Positions 17,146 to 26,017 of a DNA stretch of 64,000 nt are shown here, in pieces (position 1 is the first letter of the stretch; every line of letters begins with the position of its first letter). The stretch covers positions 6,847-70,846 of the forward strand of contig JBHHZP010000001.1 in NCBI GenBank assembly GCA_046758085.1. Direction: 5' to 3'. Origin of the DNA: VRUB01 sp046758085. Its GTDB lineage: Bacteria > Pseudomonadota > Gammaproteobacteria > Acidiferrobacterales > SPGG2. A program made the position numbers and the translations under genes. The notes beneath the pieces were generated by a model. It made no database searches, had not been told where the DNA came from, and saw nothing but the letters and a program-made list of their open reading frames with translations.

Positions 17146-19431
17146 ATGACAAAGCACCTCATAGTTGTCGAATCTCCGGCCAAGGCGAAGACCATGACGA
17201 AATATCTTGGGGACGGGTTTGCTGCGCTTGCCTCTTACGGGCACGTTCGTGATTTGATCCCGAAGCAGGGTGCAGTGGATACCGAAAACAGCTTCGAAAT
17301 GAAGTACGATTTGATCGAGAAAAACAAAAAGCACGTCGACGCTATTGCTAAGGCCATGAAAAAAGCCGACGCCCTATATCTCGCGACAGACCCTGACCGG
17401 GAGGGTGAAGCAATTTCCTGGCACCTCTACGAGATACTGAAGGAACGTGGGGCACTGGACAGCAAGCCTGTGCACCGCGTGGAGTTCTACGAGATCACGA
17501 AGCGTGCCATCCAGGAGGCCATCAAGCACCCCCGCGAGCTCTCCACAAACCTGATCAACGCGCAGCAGGCGCGGCGCGCGCTGGATTATCTGGTCGGCTT
17601 CAATCTTTCGCCGTTACTGTGGAAAAAGGTGCGACGCGGCCTGTCCGCCGGTCGGGTGCAAAGCCCCGCACTGCGCATGATCGTCGAGCGCGAGCAGGAG
17701 ATCGAGCGGTTCAAGACGCGCGAGTACTGGAGCATAGAGGCCGATGCCGAGGCCAAGGATAAGCCGGTGGTGGCGAAGCTGACCCATTTTGCCGGACAAA
17801 AGCTCGAGCAGTTTTCCATCGGTAACAGGGAACGGGCGAACGAGATCAAGTCGACCCTGCGCAAAGCCGCGCGCGGCCGGCTGCTGGTCGTTACGGTCGA
17901 CAAGAAACAGCGCAAGCGCAACCCATCGCCGCCGTTTACGACCTCCACGCTGCAGCAGGAGGCCTCGCGCAAGCTCGGGTTTGGCGCACAGCGCACCATG
18001 CGCATTGCACAGCAGCTGTACGAGGGCGTGGAAATCGAGGGTGAAACCGTCGGCCTGATCACCTACATGCGCACCGATTCGGTGAACCTGGCGGCAGAGG
18101 GCGTGCAGGAGATTCGTGAGCTTATTCGCGAGCGCTACGGCGAGGAGAATCTGCCCGAAGCGCCGCAGGTGTATAAGAGCAAATCAAAGAACGCGCAAGA
18201 GGCGCACGAAGGCATTCGTCCTACTTCGGCATGGCGCACGCCGGAGAAGGTAAAGCCGTTTGTAAAGCCGGAGCAGCTCAAGCTCTACGACCTCATTTGG
18301 AAGCGCACCATCGCGTGCCAGATGGTTCATGCCACCTTGGATACGGTGGCGATTGATTTGCAAGCCGGCGAGGGCAATATTTTCCGGGCGACCGGCTCCA
18401 CTGTGGTTAAGCCAGGATTTATGACCGTTTATCAGGAAGGGCGCGATGACACTGCGGCCTCCGAGGAAGAACAGGGAATGTTGCCGGTGCTTGAGAAGGG
18501 TGAGTCCGTTAAGCTCGTAAAGATACGCGGCGAACAGCACTTCACCGAGCCACCACCGCGTTACACGGAGGCGAGCTTGGTGAAGGCGTTGGAGGCCTAC
18601 GGTATCGGCCGCCCCTCCACCTATGCCAGCATTATCTCGACGTTGCTGCAGCGCGAGTACGTGACGCTTGACAAGCGCCGATTTCAGCCGACAGATGTCG
18701 GGCGGGTGGTGAATAAGTTCTTGTCGGAGCACTTCGAGCATTATGTTGACTACGAGTTTACCGCCCGACTCGAAGATGACCTGGATGCTATTTCCCGCGG
18801 CGAGAAGCAATGGAAACCGTTGCTCAAAGAGTTCTGGAAGGACTTCAAAAGCCAGGTCGATACCAAGGAGCACGTGGAGCGCCCGGGTGTCGAGTTGCTG
18901 GAGGAGAAATGTCCAAAATGTGACAAACCGCTGGCGAAGCGGCTTGGCCGCAACGGCTACTTCATCGGCTGTACCGGTTATCCGGATTGCAATTACACCC
19001 GTAACATCGATGACACTGCCGGAGAGAACAATGAGCCGCAGATTGTGGAGGGGCGCAAGTGTCCGAAATGCGAGTCGGATCTTGTGATCAAACGCGGGCG
19101 CTATGGAAAGTTCATCGGCTGCAGCAATTACCCCAATTGCAAGCACATGGAGCCACTGGAAAAGCCCGAGGACATGGGTGTGAGATGTCCCGAGTGTGAT
19201 CAGGGAAATATGCTAAAGCGCAAATCCCGCTACGGCAAGGTATTCTACTCTTGTGCTCGTTATCCGGATTGCAAATACGCAGTGTGGAATCTACCGGTCG
19301 CCGAGTCTTGTCCGAAATGCGGCCACAAGATGTTGACCATCAAGACTACGAAACGGCGTGGCACGGAGAAGGTGTGTCCCCAGAAGGAATGCAATTACGC
19401 TGAACCATTTGCATCGCCAGCCGTAAACTAG
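17146..19431 (+). CDS. topA: DNA topoisomerase I
   Basis: A 761-residue type IA topoisomerase that relaxes negative supercoils. The Toprim domain opens with LIVVESPAKAKTM and carries the acidic DPDREGE motif. The active-site tyrosine is Y307 in GLITYMRTDSVNL. The C-terminus has four tetracysteine zinc ribbons from about residue 589: CPKC/GCTGYPDC, CPKC/GCSNYPNC, CPEC/SCARYPDC and CPKC/VCPQKEC. A TTGACA at 16966-16971 in the 238-base leader could be a -35 box, but the matching -10 is poor. Confidence 0.97.
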   Translation: MTKHLIVVESPAKAKTMTKYLGDGFAALASYGHVRDLIPKQGAVDTENSFEMKYDLIEKNKKHVDAIAKAMKKADALYLATDPDREGEAISWHLYEILKERGALDSKPVHRVEFYEITKRAIQEAIKHPRELSTNLINAQQARRALDYLVGFNLSPLLWKKVRRGLSAGRVQSPALRMIVEREQEIERFKTREYWSIEADAEAKDKPVVAKLTHFAGQKLEQFSIGNRERANEIKSTLRKAARGRLLVVTVDKKQRKRNPSPPFTTSTLQQEASRKLGFGAQRTMRIAQQLYEGVEIEGETVGLITYMRTDSVNLAAEGVQEIRELIRERYGEENLPEAPQVYKSKSKNAQEAHEGIRPTSAWRTPEKVKPFVKPEQLKLYDLIWKRTIACQMVHATLDTVAIDLQAGEGNIFRATGSTVVKPGFMTVYQEGRDDTAASEEEQGMLPVLEKGESVKLVKIRGEQHFTEPPPRYTEASLVKALEAYGIGRPSTYASIISTLLQREYVTLDKRRFQPTDVGRVVNKFLSEHFEHYVDYEFTARLEDDLDAISRGEKQWKPLLKEFWKDFKSQVDTKEHVERPGVELLEEKCPKCDKPLAKRLGRNGYFIGCTGYPDCNYTRNIDDTAGENNEPQIVEGRKCPKCESDLVIKRGRYGKFIGCSNYPNCKHMEPLEKPEDMGVRCPECDQGNMLKRKSRYGKVFYSCARYPDCKYAVWNLPVAESCPKCGHKMLTIKTTKRRGTEKVCPQKECNYAEPFASPAVN

Positions 19432-19483
19432 TACATCGCTCCGAACAACACGCGGCGGTTGCGTCAATCCGGCAGTCACGAAG

Positions 19484-20665
19484 ATGTTCGATTGGATTCT
19501 TGGCAAGACGGCGCGGACGTATTACGCAATTGCATTAGTGGTCGCTTCGGGACTGCTGGTGTCGTGCGCGGGGCTTATATCCAAACCAGAAGGTCTTCAC
19601 CCGGTGTCTTGGCGGGCGCTCGACGGCTGGGCGGCTGGCCACCAGGCTGCGGCCTGGCCGGCGCTGGTTCGAAGCTGCGGGAAACTGGCCACCGGTGATA
19701 GCGCATGGAGTGCGATCTGTGCCGATACAGAGCTGATGTCTGCGCCCGACGACACCGCGGCGCGGGCGTTCTTTGAGACACGCTTCCTACCCCATGTCGT
19801 CGTCGGCAAGCGCGGCAAGAAAGAAGGCCTCATCACGGGCTACTACGAACCCTTGCTCGAAGGCAGCCTGGTCAAAACGGAACGCTTTCGCTTCCCGCTG
19901 TACGAACGCCCGCCGAATCTGTTGACAGTCGATCTCGGCGACGTCTACCCGGCGTTGCGGGGCAAGCGGGTGCGCGGGCGGTTGCAAGGCACGACGGTAA
20001 TCCCCTACTTCAGTCGAGCCGAGATCCACAACGGCGAGTCGCCGCTCGCCGGTTATGAAATCGCCTGGGTCGACGATCCGGTCGGTTTGTTCTTCTTGCA
20101 TATCCAGGGCTCGGGTCGCATACGCCTTCCTGATGGGCAGACCCTCGCCGTGGGCTACGCCGATCAAAACGGGCACCCCTACGTCTCCATTGGCAGGCGC
20201 TTGCTTGAAATGGAACAGATGAAGCCGGAAGAGGTTAACCTGGATACTATCCGGAACTGGCTTGCCGCCAACCCGCAGCGGGCCGAGGCGCTGCTCAACA
20301 GCAATCCGAGCTACGTGTTTTTCACCGTGCGCGATCCCGGACTGGCCGGTCCGATCGGTTCACTCAACGTGCCCTTGACGGTACAGCGTAGCATCGCCGT
20401 CGACCCCACCTATATCCCCCTTGGTCTGCCGGTGTGGCTGGACACGACTTTGCCGGATGAAACGCAACCTTATCGGCGACTGGTGTTCGCGCAGGACACG
20501 GGCGGCGCCATCAAAGGCGCGGCGCGGGCCGATATATTCTTTGGTCAGGGCAAGGAAGCTGAGCGCCTGGCGGGCAAAATGAAGCAAGCAGGACGCCTCT
20601 ACGTACTGTTACCGGCGAGGCGCGACCTCGCCCTCCATCCCACGCGGCCTATTTCAAGCAAATAA
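19484..20665 (+). CDS. mltA: Membrane-bound lytic transglycosylase A
   Basis: A 393-residue murein hydrolase that cleaves glycan strands with formation of 1,6-anhydromuramic acid. The N-terminus is a lipoprotein signal with lipobox LLVSC (Cys28), so the protein is anchored to the outer membrane. The MltA domain includes GLITGYYEPLLEGS and IQGSGRIRLPDG. The 3D domain near the C-terminus carries the catalytic Asp in AQDTGGAIKGAARADIF. It follows topA by 52 bases. Confidence 0.94.
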   Translation: MFDWILGKTARTYYAIALVVASGLLVSCAGLISKPEGLHPVSWRALDGWAAGHQAAAWPALVRSCGKLATGDSAWSAICADTELMSAPDDTAARAFFETRFLPHVVVGKRGKKEGLITGYYEPLLEGSLVKTERFRFPLYERPPNLLTVDLGDVYPALRGKRVRGRLQGTTVIPYFSRAEIHNGESPLAGYEIAWVDDPVGLFFLHIQGSGRIRLPDGQTLAVGYADQNGHPYVSIGRRLLEMEQMKPEEVNLDTIRNWLAANPQRAEALLNSNPSYVFFTVRDPGLAGPIGSLNVPLTVQRSIAVDPTYIPLGLPVWLDTTLPDETQPYRRLVFAQDTGGAIKGAARADIFFGQGKEAERLAGKMKQAGRLYVLLPARRDLALHPTRPISSK

Positions 20666-20970
20666 CTTCGTCGGCCCTCCGTCTTACCGGGCAAAACTCG
20701 CGATCCGTGGACCGTGAGGCGTGATCCGTGATTCGCTTTTTTCGATTCCCTATATTCAAGCCGAGCCCCGAGTGCAGACGAGGAGTGGGCCCACCCCTCG
20801 CTGACCAGTAGGAAGGGAGAATTGGAGCGGTGTTTTTGTCGCGAGTGTTTTTGGGCGCCTTTCACCGAAGGGCGAGGACCAGGGGAGATCCGAGTCAAAG
20901 TACCTCGCCTGCGGGTGCGAGAACCCGATTAGAATAATCGCCAGTAGGCCACAGCGTCTACGCGCGCCGG
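20666..20970. other. Intergenic spacer with short GATCCGTG repeats
   Basis: This 305-base convergent gap between mltA and rnd has no supported gene. GATCCGTG occurs at 20702-20709 and 20723-20730 with related GACCGTGAGGCGTG between them. Such repeats recur between genes in many environmental genomes and give spurious open frames rich in HGSR. Confidence 0.45.
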
Positions 20971-22074
20971 TCACATCCTGGCGTTCGCGAGCATGGCGAC
21001 CAACTCGTCGCCGATGACCTGGCGGCGCCAGCCCGTTTGCAACGGGCCGTTGGTTTCACCGCGAACGAGCGCCTTGAGGTCGCGGCGGGTTGCGATCAGG
21101 GCGGAGCTGATGCGCAGCTCGCGGGCACGTTGATCGACAATATCCACCATCGCGCGGTGCAGTCGCGTTTGCTCTGCATCCAGCCGGTTTGAATCACCGT
21201 TTACCGCGGCAAGCGGGGCCGCCAGGCCCTGCGCAATCGCGCCAAGAATGGCCTCACCCCATCTTTTCACGGTGCCGCGACCGAGCCCGTTGATTTGCTC
21301 GAGCTGTTCCCGCGACTGGGGCAGTTGTTGGGCGAGCTCCACAATCGCGGCGTCACGCAAGACCCAGTTCCGCGGGAGATCGCGCGCCTGTGCACTGCGC
21401 TCGCGCCACATTGCAACGGCGCGCACCACATTCTTACGGCTGGGGGGCAGCGCACGGCCTCCCTTGATGCGCGTATGTGCCTGCTCAGGATTATTTTGAT
21501 ACAACTCGCTCTGTGTCAGGCGGTCGCACTCCTCGGTGAGCCATTCGCGGCGTCCAAGCGCAGCCAGTTTCTGCTCGAAGTGTTGATAAAGATCCCGCAG
21601 ATAACGCACATCATCCTCGGCGTAGCGCAGCTGATCGTCGTTGAGCGGACGCGCGGACCAATTTGTACGTGTGTGGAGTTTCGCGAGCTTCACGCCGAGT
21701 ACGGCCTGCACCAGTGCGCCATAGCCGATCTGCTCATCGTATCCGGCCAGCGCCGCCGCGATTTGAGTGTCGAACACGGGCGCTGGCGGTGCGCCCCGCA
21801 AATCATGGAAGACCTCGAGGTCCTGTCGCGCCGAGTGCAACACTTTCAACAGGCGCTCCGCGAAAATGACATCTAACAACACATCGAGGTTGAGCCCGGC
21901 CAGGGGGTCGATACAAACAACCAAGTGCGGGGTGGCAATCTGGATCAGACTCAATCGTGCGTAATAGGTGCGCTCGCGCACGAACTCGGTGTCCAATGCG
22001 ATCCAGCGCTCCGCGCGCAGCCTGGCGCATATTCGCTCGAGCCCGGCGCGATCCTTTACGAAATCGTCAAACAT
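20971..22074 (-). CDS. rnd: Ribonuclease D
   Basis: A 367-residue 3'-5' exoribonuclease that trims tRNA precursors. The DEDD nuclease motifs are visible: LDTEFVRERTYYARL (about 27-41), a central D in the HSARQDLEVF region and YAEDDVRYLRDLY (about 151-163). An HRDC domain covers about 210-290, with RNWVLRDAAIVELAQ and INGLGRGTVKRWG. The length is typical. It is convergent with mltA and divergent from mpl. Confidence 0.93.
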   Translation of the reverse strand: MFDDFVKDRAGLERICARLRAERWIALDTEFVRERTYYARLSLIQIATPHLVVCIDPLAGLNLDVLLDVIFAERLLKVLHSARQDLEVFHDLRGAPPAPVFDTQIAAALAGYDEQIGYGALVQAVLGVKLAKLHTRTNWSARPLNDDQLRYAEDDVRYLRDLYQHFEQKLAALGRREWLTEECDRLTQSELYQNNPEQAHTRIKGGRALPPSRKNVVRAVAMWRERSAQARDLPRNWVLRDAAIVELAQQLPQSREQLEQINGLGRGTVKRWGEAILGAIAQGLAAPLAAVNGDSNRLDAEQTRLHRAMVDIVDQRARELRISSALIATRRDLKALVRGETNGPLQTGWRRQVIGDELVAMLANARM

Positions 22075-22228
22075 ATATGCAGTTTATTCGGACTGAGCAG
22101 TTTCGAACAGGCTTGCCTTTGAGAACGAGCCATCGCGATCCGCCTTCAGGGGAGCTGGCGCGGCTTGTCAAGGCGGGGTTTTTGCGCCACGCTTTAGACG
22201 TAGCACGGAAGACCCAGTTGTTAACGCT

Positions 22229-23596
22229 ATGCCCGGCACCCCTATGCACATACATATCCTCGGAGTAGGTGGCTCGTTCATGGCCGGATTGGCCATGCTA
22301 GGTCGTGCCTTGGGATACACCATTACCGGTTCCGATGCGCAGATCTATCCGCCAGCCAGCACCCAGCTCGCCGCCGCCGGGATCGATGCCTTCTGCGGTT
22401 ACTCCGCGGCAAATCTCAAGCACAAGCCTGATGTGGTGGTTATCGGTAATGCCTTGTCCCGCGGGAACCCGGAGGTCGAGGCCGTTCTGGAACAAGGCCT
22501 GCCCTACACCTCGGGCGCGCAGTGGGTGGCTGAGAATATATTGCGTGAACGGTGGGTGATCGCCGTGGCCGGCACCCACGGCAAGACCACGACCGCCAGC
22601 ATGATTGCCTGGATTCTGGAGCACGCGGGCCTCGATCCCGGATTTATGATCGGTGGGGTCCCGTGCAACTTTGATGTGTCCGCGCGCCTTGGGGCGGCAC
22701 CTTTTTTCGTGATCGAGGGTGACGAGTACGATACCGCGTTCTTCGACAAGCGCTCGAAGTTCATTCACTACCGCCCGCGCACCGCGATCCTGAACAACCT
22801 CGAGTTCGATCATGCGGATATCTTTCCCGATCTGCCCGCGATCCAAAGGCAGTTCCATTATTTCGTGCGCACGGTACCGGCATCGGGGCGCTTCATCGTC
22901 AACGCTGCCGACCGCAACCTCACGGAAGTGTTGAAGATGGGTTGCTGGTCGCCAGTGGAGTATTTCGACGCCACCGATGGGTGGTCAGCGAAAACGGCAC
23001 GCGAAGACGCCAGCCGGTTCCGCGTGCTGCGCGCGGGCGCTGTGCAGGGCGATGTCAGCTGGAAGCTCATCGGCCGCCACAATACGTCCAATGCCCTGGC
23101 CGCTATCGCCGCTGCGCATCATGCTGGCGTGAGCGTGAAAGCCGCCACCGAGGCGTTGTGCAAGTTCGAAAACGTTAAGCGGCGGCTAGAAGTCCGCGGG
23201 ACCGTGCATGGTATTACGGTCTACGATGATTTCGCGCACCATCCGACGGAGATTGCGGCGAGCCTGCGCGCACTGCGTACCAGCGTAGGCAAGCGGCGGA
23301 TATTCGCCGTGCTCGAGCCGCGCTCCAACAGCATGCGCATGGGCGTGCATCAGCGCAGCCTCGCCGGTGCCCTCGTTGAAGCAGACCAGGTATTGATACT
23401 GCGCGCCCCCGATATCACCTGGGATGTGGCCGCGGTCGGCGCGGCACTGAACGGACGCGCACGCGTACTGCCGTCGGTCGATGCCATCATCTCGACGTTG
23501 GCGCAGGAACTCCAGGCCGATGACCGTGTCTTGATTATGAGCAACGGGGATTTCGGAGGGCTACATGGCCGGTTGCTGGCGCGGCTGCAGAGCTGA
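22229..23596 (+). CDS. mpl: UDP-MurNAc:L-Ala-gamma-D-Glu-mDAP ligase
   Basis: A 455-residue Mur ligase that recycles cell-wall tripeptide by joining it to UDP-N-acetylmuramate. It has a Rossmann N-terminus (HIHILGVGGSFMAGLA), the ATP-binding loop GTHGKTTTASMIAW, a central domain with FVIEGDEYDTAFFDKRSKF, and YDDFAHHPTEI in the C-terminal domain. The last two distinguish Mpl from MurC. ATG 22244 (MHIHILG) is an equally good start and matches relatives better. No strong ribosome site is seen for either. Confidence 0.94.
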   Translation: MPGTPMHIHILGVGGSFMAGLAMLGRALGYTITGSDAQIYPPASTQLAAAGIDAFCGYSAANLKHKPDVVVIGNALSRGNPEVEAVLEQGLPYTSGAQWVAENILRERWVIAVAGTHGKTTTASMIAWILEHAGLDPGFMIGGVPCNFDVSARLGAAPFFVIEGDEYDTAFFDKRSKFIHYRPRTAILNNLEFDHADIFPDLPAIQRQFHYFVRTVPASGRFIVNAADRNLTEVLKMGCWSPVEYFDATDGWSAKTAREDASRFRVLRAGAVQGDVSWKLIGRHNTSNALAAIAAAHHAGVSVKAATEALCKFENVKRRLEVRGTVHGITVYDDFAHHPTEIAASLRALRTSVGKRRIFAVLEPRSNSMRMGVHQRSLAGALVEADQVLILRAPDITWDVAAVGAALNGRARVLPSVDAIISTLAQELQADDRVLIMSNGDFGGLHGRLLARLQS

Positions 23597-23628
23597 GTGA
23601 CCGCACGGCCTCGCCGCGACGGGCAGCG

Positions 23629-24217
23629 ATGAAGGACTTGCCGCTGTTTCCGCTGCACGCCGTGCTGTATCCGGATGGGCGCTTTCAGCTCCGGGTGTTC
23701 GAAAAACGCTACATGGACATGGTAACGACGTGCCTGAAGACGGAGCAGCCATTCGGGATATGCCTGAGTCGGGCAGGTGATGAGGTCGGCGCGGCGGCGC
23801 AGGCGCACTCGATCGGTACTCTGGCGCACCTGGTGGAGTGGGAAATGAGTCAACCCGGAATTCTGGATATCAGCGTGCGCGGCGGACAGCGCTTCCGCAC
23901 ACACGCGACGCGCGTGTGTGCTGATCAACTCCGTCGCGGCGATATCGAGTCTCTCCCCCGAGGAGACGTGTGAGTTGCTGTGGGCGACACACCGGCAGCT
24001 CGGTGCGTTGCTGGCGCGGTTTCTGGCCGATGTCGGTGAGTAGTACTATTTTCCGCCGCTCAGACTGGACGACGCCGTCTGGGTCGCCTATCGTCGGGCG
24101 GAGTGGTTGCCCGCACCGAACGCGCTCAAGCAACGTGTGCTCGAGCCGGACGGCGCCGGGCACAAGCTCGATTTGTTGGCTGCCGCCCGAGGCTCTGAGC
24201 AAACAGGGCCGGCCTGA
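23629..24217 (+). pseudogene. Broken LON substrate-binding-domain protein
   Basis: The first 110 codons encode a LON N-terminal-type domain (LPLFPLHAVLYPDGRFQLRVFE, then IGTLAHLVEWEMSQPGILDISVRGG). The frame then breaks at a run of five C at 23955-23959. Removing one base restores a continuous homologous frame (PEETCELLWATHRQLGALLARF), which meets a TAG at 24041-24043 and continues (LRLDDAVWVAYRRAEWLP, LKQRVLEPDG) to a TGA at 24215-24217. Two lesions in one gene argue for a pseudogene. A sequencing error could explain the C-run, but not both lesions easily. Confidence 0.8.
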
Positions 24218-24300
24218 CCGGAGGCACGCTCGCGGTGACCGCGCGGCACCGGAGTGACAGCGTGCCAGACTAATCTGCTTGATTATTGGGAGTTTGATAG

Positions 24301-24936
24301 ATGAGAGTACTCGCGTACAGCTTGGTTATTATGCTTTCCCTCGTCTCGATTCCGACCCAGGCCCAGTTCGAGCTTGGGAAACACTACGTGCAATTACCCC
24401 CGGGGTCGGTGGTGGAGACCGACGACGGGATCGAGGTGCGCGAGTTCTTCTGGTACGGATGTCCGCATTGTTATCGGCTCGAGCCCTACCTCGAGCGTTG
24501 GCTGAAGACCAAACCCGATGATGTCGCCTATGTGCGCACGCCCGGCGTCGCGCGCAAGTGGATCCCGCATGCCCGTGCCTATTACACCTTCGAGGCCCTG
24601 GGGATTACCGAAAAGGTCCACCGGCCGTTCTTCGATGCCATACACAAGGGTGGTCAAAAGCTCAGCGACGAAGCCAGCATGGCGGCGTTCGTGGCCGCAT
24701 ATGGCGTCGATCAGGAGACCTTTCGCAAGGCCTTTAACTCTTTCGGCGTGAAGACCCAGGTGCAGAAGGCGAAGCAGTTGAACTTCCGCTATGGTATCGA
24801 CTCCGTTCCAACCATCACCGTGGATGGCAGATACAAGACCAATGTCCGCAGTGCCGGTGGGCCGGACCAGCTCATGCGGCTCATAAACTACCTCGTGGAG
24901 CAGTCGAAGCTCGAGCGTAAGAGCGCCAAGAACTGA
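24301..24936 (+). CDS. dsbA: Periplasmic thiol:disulfide oxidoreductase DsbA
   Basis: A 211-residue thioredoxin-fold protein that introduces disulfides into exported proteins. The signal peptide ends near residue 21 (PTQA-QF). The active site is C54-P-H-C57 in FFWYGCPHCYRLEPY, and the cis-proline loop is GIDSVPTITVDGR. The helical insert characteristic of DsbA lies between them. A GGGAG site precedes the ATG by nine bases. Its partner DsbB is not in the window. Confidence 0.95.
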   Translation: MRVLAYSLVIMLSLVSIPTQAQFELGKHYVQLPPGSVVETDDGIEVREFFWYGCPHCYRLEPYLERWLKTKPDDVAYVRTPGVARKWIPHARAYYTFEALGITEKVHRPFFDAIHKGGQKLSDEASMAAFVAAYGVDQETFRKAFNSFGVKTQVQKAKQLNFRYGIDSVPTITVDGRYKTNVRSAGGPDQLMRLINYLVEQSKLERKSAKN

Positions 24937-25189
24937 CACGCCGTTCTGATCCTGTCTATCCACATAGGATCGTGGGCCCGCGCAGCCCCGAGAACATGCG
25001 CCGGCGTGCCCCGCGGATTACGCTTATAGATGCCTGGATTCGACGCTTCGGGGCGCCGCTGCGCGGCGTTCCAAATCGTCCCCGACGATTTTGGTCAAAT
25101 TTCTGGGTTTTATTAAACGGTCAGAGGTTCGAATCCTGGCGTTTGTAGCGATCGACAGGAGAGCCGCGGGTGGGGTGCTTATGGGGTGG
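24937..25189. other. dsbA-tRNA spacer with two hairpins
   Basis: This 253-base stretch has no gene. It holds a stem CGCCGC-TGC-GCGGCG at 25054-25068 and an adjacent bulged stem (CCAAATCGTC against GACGATTTTGG, about 25071-25094). Neither has a T-tract strong enough to call a terminator. A 19-base tRNA fragment lies at 25119-25137. Confidence 0.5.
25119..25137 (+). repeat. Inverted copy of the tRNA-Arg T-arm sequence
   Basis: GGTCAGAGGTTCGAATCCT on the plus strand is identical to 19 bases of the tRNA-Arg T-arm region encoded on the minus strand at 25203-25221. The two copies face each other across 65 bases. No remaining tRNA body surrounds this copy, so it is a fragment, not a second gene. 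Confidence 0.85.
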
Positions 25190-25266
<77 letters not shown>

Positions 25267-25462
25267 GGGACGCAAGAGCATACGCGCCGAATCGGACAGC
25301 GTCCATCCTGCCCGGGGTGTTGGCGTCGCGTAACGGCGGCGCTCGATGCTGGGCGACTCGCGCTGGAATGGGATATACTTTGCGAGTATTCACATTTTCT
25401 TGGTGCCGTCCCCCGGTGGGGCGGGTGTCATAGTCGATTACATTCGGAGGACTCGTTCTGCG

Positions 25463-25975
25463 ATGAGCCACCCTAGCGATAGCGTATTCTGGAAAAATTT
25501 CGCCCTGCTAGTCGGGGCGCTGGTTACACTGACCTTCGTGCTTTTTGTTGTAGCTCAGATTATGGCTGCGAAGATCCCGCAAGAAGGCCTCGCCCAACTA
25601 AAAGACAAGGCTGCGCAGGAGCAGACGGTGGCGAGCCGAATTCGACCGGCCGGACAGCTAAAGTTGGCTAGCGGCGCCGGCGGCGAGGTGATGAACGCGC
25701 TTATCCCCGCAGCCAACGCCGGCGGCGGCGGGGAGGCGACCTATAAGGCCACCTGTCAGGTCTGCCACTTAGCGGGTGTCGCCGGCGCGCCTAAGTACGG
25801 CGACAAGGCGGCCTGGAAGGATCGCATTGCCCAGGGCAAGCCCACGCTCTATGAGCACGCGCTCAAGGGCTACCAGGGAAAGGTCGGATTCATGCCGGCA
25901 AAAGGCGGTAATGCCAGCGTGAGTGATGTCGACGTCAAGGCAGCGGTGGACTTCATGGTGGAGGGTTCCCAGTAA
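25463..25975 (+). CDS. Membrane-anchored cytochrome c5-type protein
   Basis: A 170-residue c-type cytochrome. A single transmembrane helix (about 13-35) anchors it, and a flexible Ala/Gly-rich linker follows. The haem site is CQVCH at 98-102, and the axial methionine lies in GYQGKVGFMPAKGG, as in the cytochrome c5 family. It probably shuttles electrons in the periplasm to a terminal oxidase or reductase; the partner is unknown. ATG 25463 is preferred because GGAGGA lies at 25447-25452 and the upstream in-frame codons are not protein-like. A TATACT at 25374-25379 could be a -10 box. Confidence 0.9.
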   Translation: MSHPSDSVFWKNFALLVGALVTLTFVLFVVAQIMAAKIPQEGLAQLKDKAAQEQTVASRIRPAGQLKLASGAGGEVMNALIPAANAGGGGEATYKATCQVCHLAGVAGAPKYGDKAAWKDRIAQGKPTLYEHALKGYQGKVGFMPAKGGNASVSDVDVKAAVDFMVEGSQ

Positions 25976-26017
25976 CGGCTGGGCACAATATTGCTTTTCC
26001 TTTTCGAACTATCCCTG

